Assembly (NCBI GenBank): GCA_050330195.1
Contig: JBHJOB010000020.1
Coordinates: 123,521 to 187,520, forward strand
Length of the DNA: 64,000 nt
Source of the DNA: JAHQVI01 sp050330195
GTDB taxonomy: Bacteria > Pseudomonadota > Alphaproteobacteria > Rhizobiales > Rhodomicrobiaceae
Direction: 5' to 3'
Below are positions 1 to 8,935 of this stretch, in pieces. Position numbers and translations under genes: made by a program. Position 1 is the first letter of the stretch, and each line of letters opens with the position of its first letter. The notes beneath the pieces are model-generated. The model was given only the letters and a program-made list of their open reading frames with translations. It was not told where the DNA came from and ran no database searches.

Positions 1-1619
1 GCGTTCTGGGACGAGCCTACAGGGCAGTCGCGCAGCCCGTTCTCAAGAGCCGCCTGACCTCATGGATTTTTCTCCTCGCCGTCGGCTTCGCGACGCTGCT
101 CTCGCTTTCCCTGTTCGCGACCAGGTCGGTTACGGTCAAGCTCCTGCCGTTCGACAACAAATCGGAGTTGCAGGTCGTGCTCGATCTGCCTCGCGGCAGC
201 ACGCTTGAGACGACCGACCGGGTGCTCGCCGATGCCGCGGCGCGTCTGCACAGTCTTCCCGAGCTGTCCTCGATCCAGGCTTATGCCGGCACGGCAGCGC
301 CATTCAATTTCAACGGCCTCGTCCGTCATTCCTATCTGCGCGCCGAACCGCAGCAGGGCGATCTCCAGATCAATCTCACAGCCAAGGACGAACGCGAGCG
401 GGCCAGCCATGACATCGCCCTCGATGTCCGCGAGCGGCTCAAGGACATGGATCTGCCGACGCGCGCTTCTCTCAAGGTTGTTGAAATTCCGCCGGGGCCG
501 CCGGTGCTCGCGACACTGCTCGCGGAGATTTACGGCCCGGATGCCGAGACGCGCCGCGAGGTCGCTCGGCAGGTCCGCGAGATTTTCCGGCAGGCGCCGT
601 TCATCGTGGATGACGACGACAGTTTCGGCGTCCCCGCTCCCCGCCTGCGCATTGCCATCGATCAGGACAATCTGGAATTTCACAAGGTCGCCCAGAGCGA
701 TGTCTACGATACGATTCAGGCGCAGTTGGGCGGGGTGGCCGTCGGATATTCGCATCGGGGCGGCGGGCGGCATCCGGTTGAAATTGCCGTGCAGATGCCA
801 AAATCGGCGCTGTCGCTTTCTGCGCGCCTGCTTTCCACCCCTGTTCCCGCAAACGCGCTTCCCGGCGAACGCGGCATCGTCGAGCTTGGCGATCTGGTCA
901 GCATAAAAATGGAAGAGGCGTCCTATCCGATCTTCCGCCGCAACGGATATCCGGCCGAGATGGTCATGGCCGAGCTTGCCGGCACCTATGAAGCGCCGCT
1001 TTACGGAATGCTTGCGGTCGCGGACGCTATCGAGGCAAGGGACTGGGGCTCTGTGCCCAAGCCGGAAATCCGCCTGCACGGACAACCGAGCGACGAAACA
1101 AGGCCGGTCCTTCTGTGGGACGGCGAATGGGAAGTGACCTATGTGACCTTCCGCGACATGGGCGCGGCCTTCGCAGTCGCTCTGCTTGGCATCTACATTC
1201 TGGTCGTGGCGCAGTTCGGCTCATTCAAGCTGCCGCTCGTCGTGCTCACGCCGATTCCGCTGACGCTGATCGGCATCATGATCGGGCACTGGCTGTTCAG
1301 CGCGCCATTCTCGGCGACCTCGATGATCGGATTCATCGCGCTGGCCGGCATCATCGTGCGCAATTCCATCCTGCTGATCGATTTCATCCGGCACCGCAGG
1401 GCCGAAGGCGCACCGCTTCGTCAGGCGCTCCTGGAAGCCGGTTCGATCCGCTTCAAGCCGATCATGCTGACGGCGCTAGCCGCGATGATCGGCGCTGCCG
1501 TGATACTGTTCGACCCGATTTTCCAGGGGCTGGCGATTTCGCTGCTGTTCGGCCTGGCGTCTTCAACGCTGCTGACGGTGCTGGTCATTCCGGCGATCTA
1601 TATCGTGCTGCGGGATTGA
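1..1619 (+). CDS. RND-family efflux transporter, C-terminal half (5' end outside window)
   Basis: The reading frame is open from the first bases and ends in TGA at 1617-1619, giving about 538 visible residues. The visible part starts just before the central transmembrane helix (SWIFLLAVGFATLLSL), continues with the second periplasmic porter region (PFDNKSELQVVLDLPRGST is typical of the HAE/AcrB fold), then a closing membrane block with several helices and the signature run GIIVRNSILLIDF. RND pumps export drugs or other compounds from the periplasm using the proton gradient, together with a fusion protein and an outer-membrane channel; neither partner is visible here. The substrate cannot be read from the sequence. 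The first ATG in frame, at 168, is internal to the domain and is not the true start. Confidence 0.93.
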   Translation, partial: VLGRAYRAVAQPVLKSRLTSWIFLLAVGFATLLSLSLFATRSVTVKLLPFDNKSELQVVLDLPRGSTLETTDRVLADAAARLHSLPELSSIQAYAGTAAPFNFNGLVRHSYLRAEPQQGDLQINLTAKDERERASHDIALDVRERLKDMDLPTRASLKVVEIPPGPPVLATLLAEIYGPDAETRREVARQVREIFRQAPFIVDDDDSFGVPAPRLRIAIDQDNLEFHKVAQSDVYDTIQAQLGGVAVGYSHRGGGRHPVEIAVQMPKSALSLSARLLSTPVPANALPGERGIVELGDLVSIKMEEASYPIFRRNGYPAEMVMAELAGTYEAPLYGMLAVADAIEARDWGSVPKPEIRLHGQPSDETRPVLLWDGEWEVTYVTFRDMGAAFAVALLGIYILVVAQFGSFKLPLVVLTPIPLTLIGIMIGHWLFSAPFSATSMIGFIALAGIIVRNSILLIDFIRHRRAEGAPLRQALLEAGSIRFKPIMLTALAAMIGAAVILFDPIFQGLAISLLFGLASSTLLTVLVIPAIYIVLRD

Positions 1620-1646
1620 AGACAGACAGAATGACTTCAGGCGGGG

Positions 1647-1677
1647 CGATCCGTCAGCCGTGAATTCTGACGGATCG
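1647..1677. terminator. Bidirectional terminator hairpin between RND gene and hsp20
   Basis: A perfect 11-bp inverted repeat, CGATCCGTCAG (1647-1657) and CTGACGGATCG (1667-1677), encloses a 9-nt loop. It lies between two convergent stop codons and is followed on the plus strand by ACTTTG, so there is only a poor U tract. Confidence 0.6.
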
Positions 1678-1714
1678 ACTTTGATGACCTTTGCAATGCG
1701 TCCTCGGTTGAACG

Positions 1715-2254
1715 TCAGGTGATCTGGCCGCCGGTCTTGATCGCAATCTTCTTCTCGCGCTCGATCGCGTCGCTCGTCTTCGGCAGGGTTATCGCCAGAA
1801 CGCCATTATTGTAGGAGGCTTCGATCTGATCGGTGTCGACGCCGGCGGGTACGGTGAAGGATCGCTGGAACGAACCGAAGCGGCGCTCTGAGAGGTGATA
1901 ATTCTCCTTCGTTTCCTCCTTCTCCTCCTTTTTCTCGCCCTTGATCGTCAGCATCCCATTGGCGATTTTCACCTCGACACTTTCGGCGTCCATGCCCGGA
2001 AGTTCCGCCTTGATCTCGTAATGCGCGTCCTTTTCAACGACATCCACGACCGGCGCAATGGCCCAGTCTCTGTCGAACCTGCTAGCGACCGAGCGGCCGA
2101 GGTAGGATTGCGCGAAGTTGTTTCTCAAAGCATCGAACGCCCTGTCAAAATCCGAGAACAAGCTGTCGAGCGGCGTTCTTTCCCGAAAGACATCCGGGGT
2201 GTTCTTTCTGTCCTTCCCAGCTTCCGCCGGGGTTTTTGAGGATGTATCGTTCAT
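1715..2254 (-). CDS. Hsp20/alpha-crystallin family small heat-shock protein
   Basis: This 179-residue ATP-independent chaperone holds unfolded proteins in the cytoplasm. The alpha-crystallin domain covers about residues 62-165, with VVDVVEKDAHYEIKAELPGM at its start and the conserved strand NNGVLAITLPK near its end. A hydrophilic N-terminal arm and a short C-terminal tail are normal for the family. ATG at 2254 is preceded by GGAGAG seven bases upstream. The gene is divergent from glucokinase and shares with it an FNR-type box (2333-2346). A TATATC -10 candidate at 2311-2306 sits at the class II activator distance. Induction at low oxygen rather than by classical heat shock is inferred from that promoter. 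Confidence 0.93.
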   Translation of the reverse strand: MNDTSSKTPAEAGKDRKNTPDVFRERTPLDSLFSDFDRAFDALRNNFAQSYLGRSVASRFDRDWAIAPVVDVVEKDAHYEIKAELPGMDAESVEVKIANGMLTIKGEKKEEKEETKENYHLSERRFGSFQRSFTVPAGVDTDQIEASYNNGVLAITLPKTSDAIEREKKIAIKTGGQIT

Positions 2255-2305
2255 CGCAAACTCTCCGATAAAAGCATTGTCGAACTGGATTCGAAGATCT
2301 GGAAA

Positions 2306-2373
2306 GATATAGTCCTCTTTTCAAGAGGTTCTTTGACCTGCATCAATCAGCACGGCATGTATCATCGTAGATT
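2306..2373. promoter_or_regulatory. Divergent FNR-type promoter region for hsp20 and glk
   Basis: The box TTGACCTGCATCAA at 2333-2346 fits the FNR/FixK consensus TTGAY-N4-RTCAA with no mismatch. Its centre (2339.5) is about 31 bases from a -10-like TATATC on the minus strand (2311-2306) and about 31 bases from a -10-like TAGATT on the plus strand (2368-2373). Both distances fit class II activation, with the box centred near -41.5. Inferred transcription starts are near 2298 (hsp20) and 2381 (glk). Confidence 0.65.
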
Positions 2374-2496
2374 GAGTTTTCGTCTGCCGACGATGGCTTG
2401 ATCTGCCGCAATGAAATAGTGGCGGCGGCGGTCAAGATTGTTTGCAAGGCAGTTAACAGGACATCAACCACACGCCGGCTTTGCGAGGACGTCGAG

Positions 2497-3516
2497 ATGC
2501 ATTCATCCGGGATGGAGCCGTCAAGACTGGATCACCGTCAGTCTGGCGGACGGTCTCCCGATGCTGTGTTGCTTGCTGATGTTGGCGGCACGAAAGCAAG
2601 GTTCGCATGGCTCGTCGCCGGGCGGTTGGGCGAAGTGACGAGCCTTTCCGTTGCCGAGTATTCGGGATTTGAGGATGCGCTTGGCGCATTCATGAGCAGC
2701 CGGCCTGAAGGCGCGGCCATCGGAGATGCGCTGCTCGCCGTTGCGGGGCCGGTTCAGGATCGCTCGGTCACGCTGACGAACAGCGGCTGGTACATCGATG
2801 CGGATGATCTTTGCCGGCAGTTCGGATTTGAACGGGTCGAACTGATCAACGATCACGCGGCGCTAGCATTGTCGCTGCCGCACTTCACTTCAGCGGATGT
2901 CCGCCCGCTCGGCCAGGGCCACCCACGGCCCGACGCGCCCGCCGCCGTCGTCGGACCGGGGACGGGGCTCGGTGTCGCCGCCCTGATACACAAGGGCGGG
3001 CTTGAGGGCGTTCTTCAGACGGAGGGCGGTCATGTCACCTTCGCGGGAGCCGACCGGCGTGAGGATGCGGTAATCCAGTTCCTGCGTGACCGCACGCGGC
3101 ACGTGTCGGCGGAGCGCATCCTGAGCGGGCCGGGCCTCGTCAATCTATACGAAGCCATATCGGCGGTGGACGGGTTGATCGGCCCGCCCCGAACCGCGAG
3201 TGAAATAACCGCGGCGGCAGTTGCCCGAAGCTGCCCTCTCTCCCAGGCGACGCTCAGCATGTTTTCGGCCATGCTCGGCACATTCGCCGGAAACGTCGCG
3301 CTGACCTTCGGCGCGCGGGGCGGCGTCTACATCGCGGGTGGAATCGCGCCGAAAATCGCCGATTATCTGTCGCGTTCCCCATTCCGCGATCGGTTCGAGG
3401 CCAAGGGACGGTTCAGATCCTACCTCGCGGCTGTTCCCTCCTATGTCATCACACGGCAGGACCCGGCATTTGCCGGATTGCAAGCCTGCTGCGCGCCTCG
3501 CTCGTCCAGCCCCTGA
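2497..3516 (+). CDS. glk: Glucokinase
   Basis: Phosphorylates glucose with ATP to glucose 6-phosphate in the cytoplasm. The protein is of the bacterial Glk (E. coli) type rather than ROK: the phosphate-binding motif LLADVGGTKARFAWL lies near residue 25-39, followed by LAVAGPVQDRSVTLTNSGW, the LINDHAALA active-site segment, the adenosine motif VVGPGTGLGVAAL and TEGGHVTFA. ATG at 2497 gives 339 residues, close to the family length. An in-frame TTG at 2398 would add 33 residues without recognisable homology and is less likely. It is the first gene after the FNR-type divergent promoter and is followed 97 bases later by the cation ATPase. The TreT-like gene further downstream could use its substrate or product pool. 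Confidence 0.92.
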   Translation: MHSSGMEPSRLDHRQSGGRSPDAVLLADVGGTKARFAWLVAGRLGEVTSLSVAEYSGFEDALGAFMSSRPEGAAIGDALLAVAGPVQDRSVTLTNSGWYIDADDLCRQFGFERVELINDHAALALSLPHFTSADVRPLGQGHPRPDAPAAVVGPGTGLGVAALIHKGGLEGVLQTEGGHVTFAGADRREDAVIQFLRDRTRHVSAERILSGPGLVNLYEAISAVDGLIGPPRTASEITAAAVARSCPLSQATLSMFSAMLGTFAGNVALTFGARGGVYIAGGIAPKIADYLSRSPFRDRFEAKGRFRSYLAAVPSYVITRQDPAFAGLQACCAPRSSSP

Positions 3517-3528
3517 CGGGCGAGAACG

Positions 3529-3557
3529 GATTGAGGCTTGTCAAACTGTCTTCAATC
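3529..3557 (+). terminator. Weak hairpin after glk
   Basis: GATTGAGG (3529-3536) pairs with CTTCAATC (3550-3557), 7 of 8 canonical plus one G-T, around a 13-nt loop, and is followed by TTCTTGTGTG. This may be a partial terminator between glk and the ATPase gene. Confidence 0.3.
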
Positions 3558-3613
3558 TTCTTGTGTGAAAAAAAAACTTGCCCGACAGTCAGCCCAAAGG
3601 AAGCCGGATCGGA

Positions 3614-6361
3614 ATGGATATGGCGAACGCGGCGTTGCCAGCCACATGGCACGACAAGCCGGCCGATGACATCATTGCAGCGCTGGACAGCTCGGCCAGT
3701 GGGCTTTCGCAGGAGGAAGCGGCGCTCCGGCTTGAAGTCCAGGGGCCGAATTCGCTTCCTACGGCAAAGGCGCGCGGCCCGCTCCGCCGTCTTCTCGCGC
3801 AGTTCCACAATGTGCTGATCTATGTGCTCCTTGGCTCCGCAGCCGTTTCGGCGCTTCTGGGACATGGCGTCGACGCCGCCGTGATCCTGGCTGTCGTGAT
3901 CGCCAATGCAGCTATCGGCTTTGTGCAGGAAGGCCGCGCCGAAGATGCGCTCCAGGCGATCAGCCGGATGATCAATCCCACCGCATCGGTTCTGCGCGCG
4001 GGGCGGCGGCTGACCGTTCCGGCCGAAGACATCGTTACGGGCGACATCGTCCTTCTGGAGGCCGGTGACCGCGTCCCCGCCGACCTGCGGCTCATGCGCA
4101 GCCGCAATCTGAGGATCGACGAAGCCGCGCTCACGGGAGAATCCGTGCCGGTGGAGAAGAAGACCGATGCCGTTCCGGCCGACGCGGTTCTCGGCGACAG
4201 GCTGTCGATGGCTTATTCCGGCACCTTCGTCGCCGCGGGACAAGGCACGGGCGTCGTGACGGCGACCGGAGCGGGCACGGAACTGGGGCGGATCAGCACT
4301 CTGATCGGCAAGGTCGAGGCGCTGCAAACGCCGCTCATCCGCCAGATGGATGGATTTGCCCGTCAACTGACCGTCATTACCCTGGCCCTGTGCGCCGCAA
4401 CATTCCTGTTCGCATATGCCGTTCGCGATTATCCGGTGGCGGAGGCCTTCATGATTGTCGTCGGACTGGCGGTGGCGGCGATCCCGGAGGGTCTGCCGGC
4501 CATCATGACGATCACGCTGGCGATTGGCGTGAAGAAAATGGCGGACCGCCGGGCGATCATCCGCCGCCTTCCCGCCGTCGAAACGCTCGGCTCGGTTTCG
4601 GTGATCTGCTCGGACAAGACCGGCACGCTGACGCGCAACGAGATGACCGTACGCAGTCTCGTAACGGCGGCGAGCGAGTGTGAAGTGACAGGCGTGGGTT
4701 ATGAGCCCGAAGGCTCGTTCCTGTTGCTCGAACTGGAGATCAGCCCGCGAGAGTTCCCGCTGCTCGTCGAACTCATGCGCGCCGGTGTCCTGTGCAATGA
4801 CGCCGACATCCGCCAGACCGCCGAAGGCTGGCGGCCGGATGGCGATCCGATGGAAGCCGCCCTGGTCTCGGTGGCCAGGAAAGCCGGAATCGATACGGAG
4901 GCCATGCGCCGGGATACAAGGCGCATCGATGAAATCCCGTTCGATGCGCAGCACCGCTACATGGCGGCGCTTCACGAGGATGACGCGGAAGGCCGGCTGA
5001 TTTTCATCAAGGGCGCGCCGGAGCGGATTCTGCAGATGTGCGCCCATGAGTGGCACAAGGACGGACGCCGTCCGATCGATGTCCCAGCGTGGGAAAAGCT
5101 TGCCGATGAACTGGCGTCGAGAGGCCAGCGCGTACTGGGCTTCGCGATGAAGGCGGCTGCGGATCTGCGCCATCTTGGGCCCGCCGATGTTGAGGACGAT
5201 GCGGTCCTGTTGGGCTTTGCCGGCTTCATCGACCCGCCGCGCGCCGAGGCGGTGGAGGCCATCGCCGACTGTGCAAGAGCCGGCATTCGCGTGGTCATGA
5301 TTACCGGCGACCACGCTGTCACGGCGGGAGAAATCGGCCGCCAGCTCGGTCTTGCCGAGCAGCCGCGCGTTCTGACGGGCCGCGACGTGGACGCGCTGAC
5401 GGATGAGGAGTTGCGCGAGACTGTCAAAAGCGTTCAGGTGTTCGCTAGGACGACGCCTGAAAACAAGCTCCGGCTCGTGGAAGCGCTGCAGTCACACGGC
5501 CTGATCGTTGCCATGACTGGCGACGGCGTCAACGACGCCCCGGCACTGAAGCGTGCCGATGTCGGCGTCGCCATGGGGCGCAAGGGAACGGAAGCTGCTA
5601 AAGAAGCGTCCGAAATGGTGTTGGCGGACGACAATTTCGCCTCCATCGTCGCGGCGGTGCGCGAGGGCCGCACGGTTTACGACAACATCACCAAGGTGAT
5701 CGCCTGGACTCTGCCGACCAATGGCGGGGAAGCGCTGACCATCCTGTGCGCCATAGCGCTCGGCCTTGCGCTGCCGATCACGGCCGTACAGATACTCTGG
5801 ATCAACATGGTCACGGCGGTTGCTCTCGGCCTGACGCTCGCATTCGAGCCGACCGAGCCGGGCACGATGTCCCGCGCGCCACGCAGGCGCGATCAGCCGA
5901 TACTGACGGGGTACCTTCTCTGGCGCGTCGCTCTGGTGTCGTTCCTGTTCGTCGTCGGCGCGTTTGGCGTCTTTTACTGGGCGACGACGAATGGCCTCGC
6001 ACAGGAGGCGGCGCGCACGATGGTCGTCAATACTCTCGTCGTCATGGAAATCTTCTATCTCTTCAGCATACGTTATGTTCACGGCGCCTCGCTCACCTGG
6101 CAGGGCGTGATGGGCACGCGCGCCGTTCTCATCGGCGTGGCCGCCGTCACCGCCGCGCAATTCGCATTCACCTATGCGCCGTTCATGAACCGGACCTTCG
6201 GCTCCGAGCCGCTGAGCCTCGCCGAAGGATTGATCGTCATCGGTGTCGGCGTGCTGCTGCTGATGATCATCGAGACCGAAAAGCGCTTCGCCGGCCCGGT
6301 GCAGGCCGCCATCTCCGGCAGGTTGGTCAACGCGGGCCGCTCGCGGGAGGCTGCAAGGTGA
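3614..6361 (+). CDS. Cation-transporting P-type ATPase (P2-like, Ca2+/H+/Na+ type)
   Basis: This 915-residue integral membrane pump couples ATP hydrolysis to cation transport. In order it has an N-terminal cation-ATPase domain, TGES of the actuator domain near residue 174, the membrane motif PEGLP, the phosphorylation site DKTGTLT near residue 334, the nucleotide domain with KGAPERIL, the hinge TGDGVNDAP near residue 635, and a C-terminal membrane domain. The PEGLP motif and the order of domains fit P2 ATPases, not heavy-metal P1B pumps, because no N-terminal CxxC domain or CPx motif is present. The ion is not decided by sequence. ATG at 3614 follows AAAGGA. TTG at 3578 would add 12 residues. 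The gene probably shares the low-oxygen promoter of glk. Confidence 0.93.
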   Translation: MDMANAALPATWHDKPADDIIAALDSSASGLSQEEAALRLEVQGPNSLPTAKARGPLRRLLAQFHNVLIYVLLGSAAVSALLGHGVDAAVILAVVIANAAIGFVQEGRAEDALQAISRMINPTASVLRAGRRLTVPAEDIVTGDIVLLEAGDRVPADLRLMRSRNLRIDEAALTGESVPVEKKTDAVPADAVLGDRLSMAYSGTFVAAGQGTGVVTATGAGTELGRISTLIGKVEALQTPLIRQMDGFARQLTVITLALCAATFLFAYAVRDYPVAEAFMIVVGLAVAAIPEGLPAIMTITLAIGVKKMADRRAIIRRLPAVETLGSVSVICSDKTGTLTRNEMTVRSLVTAASECEVTGVGYEPEGSFLLLELEISPREFPLLVELMRAGVLCNDADIRQTAEGWRPDGDPMEAALVSVARKAGIDTEAMRRDTRRIDEIPFDAQHRYMAALHEDDAEGRLIFIKGAPERILQMCAHEWHKDGRRPIDVPAWEKLADELASRGQRVLGFAMKAAADLRHLGPADVEDDAVLLGFAGFIDPPRAEAVEAIADCARAGIRVVMITGDHAVTAGEIGRQLGLAEQPRVLTGRDVDALTDEELRETVKSVQVFARTTPENKLRLVEALQSHGLIVAMTGDGVNDAPALKRADVGVAMGRKGTEAAKEASEMVLADDNFASIVAAVREGRTVYDNITKVIAWTLPTNGGEALTILCAIALGLALPITAVQILWINMVTAVALGLTLAFEPTEPGTMSRAPRRRDQPILTGYLLWRVALVSFLFVVGAFGVFYWATTNGLAQEAARTMVVNTLVVMEIFYLFSIRYVHGASLTWQGVMGTRAVLIGVAAVTAAQFAFTYAPFMNRTFGSEPLSLAEGLIVIGVGVLLLMIIETEKRFAGPVQAAISGRLVNAGRSREAAR

Positions 6362-6412
6362 ACCCGCGGCTTGGCGGCCTGACAGCTTGACCGGAAGCCA
6401 TCAGCGACTGGA

Positions 6413-6883
6413 TCAGAATGTTTCGGACAGGATTTCGGCGGCGATCCGGTCGCAGACGTCTCCGATCGCCACATCAACCTCGGGCGAGAGTGTCCTGCCA
6501 ATGTCGAATTGCCGTCCTTCGATGACATAGAGGATGCAGCGGTGCGGCAACTGATCGAGCGACCGGGCAAGCTCGATGGCAACGCCAACGCCCAGGCCAT
6601 GGCTCGACAGATCTCGAAATGTCTCGGGCAGAGGCTTGGCCGTGACGTCGAAGCGCTGGACCGCACCGGGACGAGAGCCGCTCACGCAGGCGTCGATCAA
6701 TATCGCAGAAGACGCCTTGGCCAGTTCGTTCAGGAGCGCGGACGGTTCGCCGCTTGTTTCAACGATTACGGCATCTGGTGGCAGTTGTTCGCGTAACCGC
6801 CGCGCCGCCAGTCGCCCTGCGCCATCGTCGCCGCGTTCGGGATTGCCAATACCGATGACCATCCATTGCGGCCCGTCATCCAC
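6413..6883 (-). CDS. [NiFe] hydrogenase maturation endopeptidase (HyaD/HycI family)
   Basis: Removes the C-terminal tail of the hydrogenase large subunit after nickel insertion. The 156-residue protein has the family motif GIGNPERGDDGAG with the metal-ligand Glu, the central Asp in LIDACVSG and the His in SSHGLGVG, the three expected nickel ligands. The start is taken as GTG at 6883: GGAG lies seven bases upstream and the GTG overlaps the stop of hydA by eight bases, so translation is probably coupled. ATG at 6862 is an alternative. It is the last gene of the hydrogenase operon, and its expected substrate is encoded immediately upstream. No hypABCDEF genes are in the window. Confidence 0.9.
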   Translation of the reverse strand: MDDGPQWMVIGIGNPERGDDGAGRLAARRLREQLPPDAVIVETSGEPSALLNELAKASSAILIDACVSGSRPGAVQRFDVTAKPLPETFRDLSSHGLGVGVAIELARSLDQLPHRCILYVIEGRQFDIGRTLSPEVDVAIGDVCDRIAAEILSETF

Positions 6884-8168
6884 GGTCGATCTCCAGCCGG
6901 AGAAAATGCGTCGCACAGGAAATGCACGGATCGTAATTGCGGATCGTCTGTTCACAGCGGATCTGCAATTCCTCGTCGGGCAGGTCGAGAAATCCCTCGA
7001 TATAGGCGATCAGATCGTCTTCCATCGAAGCCTGATTCTGCGAGGTCGGCGGCACGATCTGCGCGTCGGCTATCGTGCCGTCATCCTTCAGGCGGTAGCG
7101 GTGATAAAGCAGGCCGCGTGGCGCTTCCGTCGCCGCATAGCCGGTCGCGGCGCGAGGCGTGACCGTGACCGCCGGCGCGTCGGGCTTCTCGTAGTTTTCG
7201 ATGATCCGGATCGCCTCGTCGCACGCATGGAGCACCTCAACGGCGCGGATGGCGATGCTGCGATAGGGATTTCGGCAGGTCTCACCCAAGCCCGCCTCGC
7301 GAGCCGCGCTCTGGACGAAAGGCGAGAGCCTGTCGAAATTCAGGCTGTAGCGCGCCAACGGTCCCACGAGATAAGCCGAGCCGTCTTCGCGGAAGCGCGA
7401 ATGCAGGGCCGTGGTGCGGGGAACGTGGATCTCCTCGAAATTTGCATCATAGTCCGAAACCGCAATATCGAGGCCACGGCTTGAGACGATACGGCCTTCA
7501 TTGAACGGGTATTCCTGATCGTGGCGGAGAGCCACGAAGGTATAATCGCGCTCGCGGTCGGGCACGTCGAAGCCCGAGACCCACTGCAGGGTTTGCAGCG
7601 CAAGATCGCGCGCCTCCTTCATTTTCTGCGCAAACGGCGCGAGTTCCTTCTTGCTCGGCACACGGTAGAAGCCACCGATGCGAACATTCACCGGATGGAT
7701 TTCCCGGCCACCGAGAAATGTCAGCAGTTCGTTGCCGAGCTTCTTGAGGGCGAGGCCGCGCTTGACGGGGTCACCATGATCCTCCGCCATACTGACGACG
7801 CCCTCATAGCCAAGGAAATCAGGCGCGTGCAGCATGTAGATATGGAGAACGTGGCTTTCTATCCATTCGCCGCAATACAGCAGGCGTCGCAATGCGCGCA
7901 ACTGTCCGTCCACGGTGATGCCAAGCGCATTCTCCATCGCGTGGATGGCGCTCATCTGATAGGCAACGGGGCAAATACCGCAGATCCGTGCGGTGAGGTC
8001 CGGAGCCTCGGTGAAGGCGCGCCCCCGCAGCAGCGCCTCGAAGAAACGCGGCGGCTCGAAGATGTTGAATTCGGCGCTTTCCACCTTGCCGTCACGCAGG
8101 ACGACTTTCATCGCGCCTTCGCCTTCGACCCGCGCAAGATAGTCGACCTTGATGATTTTCTCAGCCAT
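6876..8168 (-). CDS. hydA: [NiFe] hydrogenase large (alpha) subunit, group 3b type
   Basis: Catalytic subunit of a soluble bidirectional hydrogenase. The 430-residue protein has both nickel-binding motifs: RICGIC (Cys63 and Cys66) and DPCISCATH (Cys415, Cys418, His421). Maturation should cleave after His421 and release a nine-residue tail. The start ATG at 8168 overlaps the hydD stop as ATGGCTGA. The subunit set hydB-hydG-hydD-hydA is that of the sulfhydrogenase-like group 3b enzymes, which exchange electrons between H2 and NADP(H). Group 3d is unlikely because no HoxF/HoxU-like subunits are present. Assignment to 3b rests on operon structure and motifs and was not tested by phylogeny. Confidence 0.93.
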   Translation of the reverse strand: MAEKIIKVDYLARVEGEGAMKVVLRDGKVESAEFNIFEPPRFFEALLRGRAFTEAPDLTARICGICPVAYQMSAIHAMENALGITVDGQLRALRRLLYCGEWIESHVLHIYMLHAPDFLGYEGVVSMAEDHGDPVKRGLALKKLGNELLTFLGGREIHPVNVRIGGFYRVPSKKELAPFAQKMKEARDLALQTLQWVSGFDVPDRERDYTFVALRHDQEYPFNEGRIVSSRGLDIAVSDYDANFEEIHVPRTTALHSRFREDGSAYLVGPLARYSLNFDRLSPFVQSAAREAGLGETCRNPYRSIAIRAVEVLHACDEAIRIIENYEKPDAPAVTVTPRAATGYAATEAPRGLLYHRYRLKDDGTIADAQIVPPTSQNQASMEDDLIAYIEGFLDLPDEELQIRCEQTIRNYDPCISCATHFLRLEIDRG

Positions 8169-8934
8169 GCCGCTCGCTTTCATCGCGGAATTCGGGCGCG
8201 TTCGCATTGAATGTGCTGTATACGCGTTGTAATGCGCCCTCATCCATTCCCAGCACGGCAAGCTGCTCGCTCAGCGCCGCAGCGTTGGGCGTTTCCTTCG
8301 GGCCGAAACAGCCATAGCATCCGCGATCATAGGACGGGCAGATCGCTCCGCAGCCGGCATGGGTGACGGGACCAAGACATGGCGTGCCGTGCGCGACCAT
8401 CACGCAGACATTGCCACGCAATTTGCATTCGATGCAGGTGCTGTGCGCGGGGGTGACGGGACGCCGCCCGGCAAGAAATGCGCAGATGACCTCGACAAGC
8501 TGGTGCTTGCTGATCGGGCAGCCGCGCAACTCGAAATCCACCTTGATGTGATCGGCAATGGGCGTGGACGTGGCCAGGCTGTCTATATACTCCGGCTGCG
8601 CATAAACGATTGAGGCATAGTCCTTGACGTCAGCAAAATTACGCAGCGCCTGAATGCCGCCCGCCGTTGCGCAAGCGCCGATTGTGACGAGAAAGCCGGA
8701 TCGTGCGCGGATGTCGTGGATGCGTTCGGCATCATGCGGGGTGGTGATCGAGCCTTCGACGAGCGAAAGGTCATAGTGTCCCGTATCCGCACTGCGGCGC
8801 GCTTCGGGGAAATAGGCGATGTCGACCGCACCGGCCACGGCCAGCAATTCATCCTCGCAATCCAGCAGACTGAGTTGACACCCATCGCAGGAGGCGAATT
8901 TCCAAACCGCCAGCCTCGGCTTCGTCCGTATCAC
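8161..8934 (-). CDS. hydD: [NiFe] hydrogenase small (delta) subunit, group 3b type
   Basis: Carries iron-sulfur clusters that pass electrons from the nickel site to the diaphorase part. The 257-residue protein shows the proximal-cluster motifs CDGCQLS (Cys16, Cys19), GACAT and RGCPIS, and a C-terminal cysteine set (CIECKLRGNVC, then CLGPVTHAGCGAICP and CYGCFGP) able to bind further clusters. No Tat signal is present, so the enzyme is cytoplasmic. GTG at 8934 starts one base after the hydG stop and is preceded by GGGGAG inside hydG. It ends overlapping hydA by eight bases. Confidence 0.92.
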   Translation of the reverse strand: MIRTKPRLAVWKFASCDGCQLSLLDCEDELLAVAGAVDIAYFPEARRSADTGHYDLSLVEGSITTPHDAERIHDIRARSGFLVTIGACATAGGIQALRNFADVKDYASIVYAQPEYIDSLATSTPIADHIKVDFELRGCPISKHQLVEVICAFLAGRRPVTPAHSTCIECKLRGNVCVMVAHGTPCLGPVTHAGCGAICPSYDRGCYGCFGPKETPNAAALSEQLAVLGMDEGALQRVYSTFNANAPEFRDESERHG

Positions 8935-8935
8935 G

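Noticed and set aside
2314..2328. Palindrome CCTCTTTTCAAGAGG as a heat-shock operator
   Set aside because: It has no match to CIRCE and its arms of six bases can occur by chance; kept only as part of the promoter region.
2255..2340. ROSE-type or fourU RNA thermometer in the hsp20 leader
   Set aside because: A short U run precedes GGAG, but a stable stem masking the ribosome-binding site cannot be drawn, and the FNR-type promoter explains control better.
3449..5314. A 621-codon open frame opposite the P-type ATPase gene
   Set aside because: It mirrors the codon pattern of the ATPase gene on the other strand; the translation is Arg/His/Asp-rich and has no domain.
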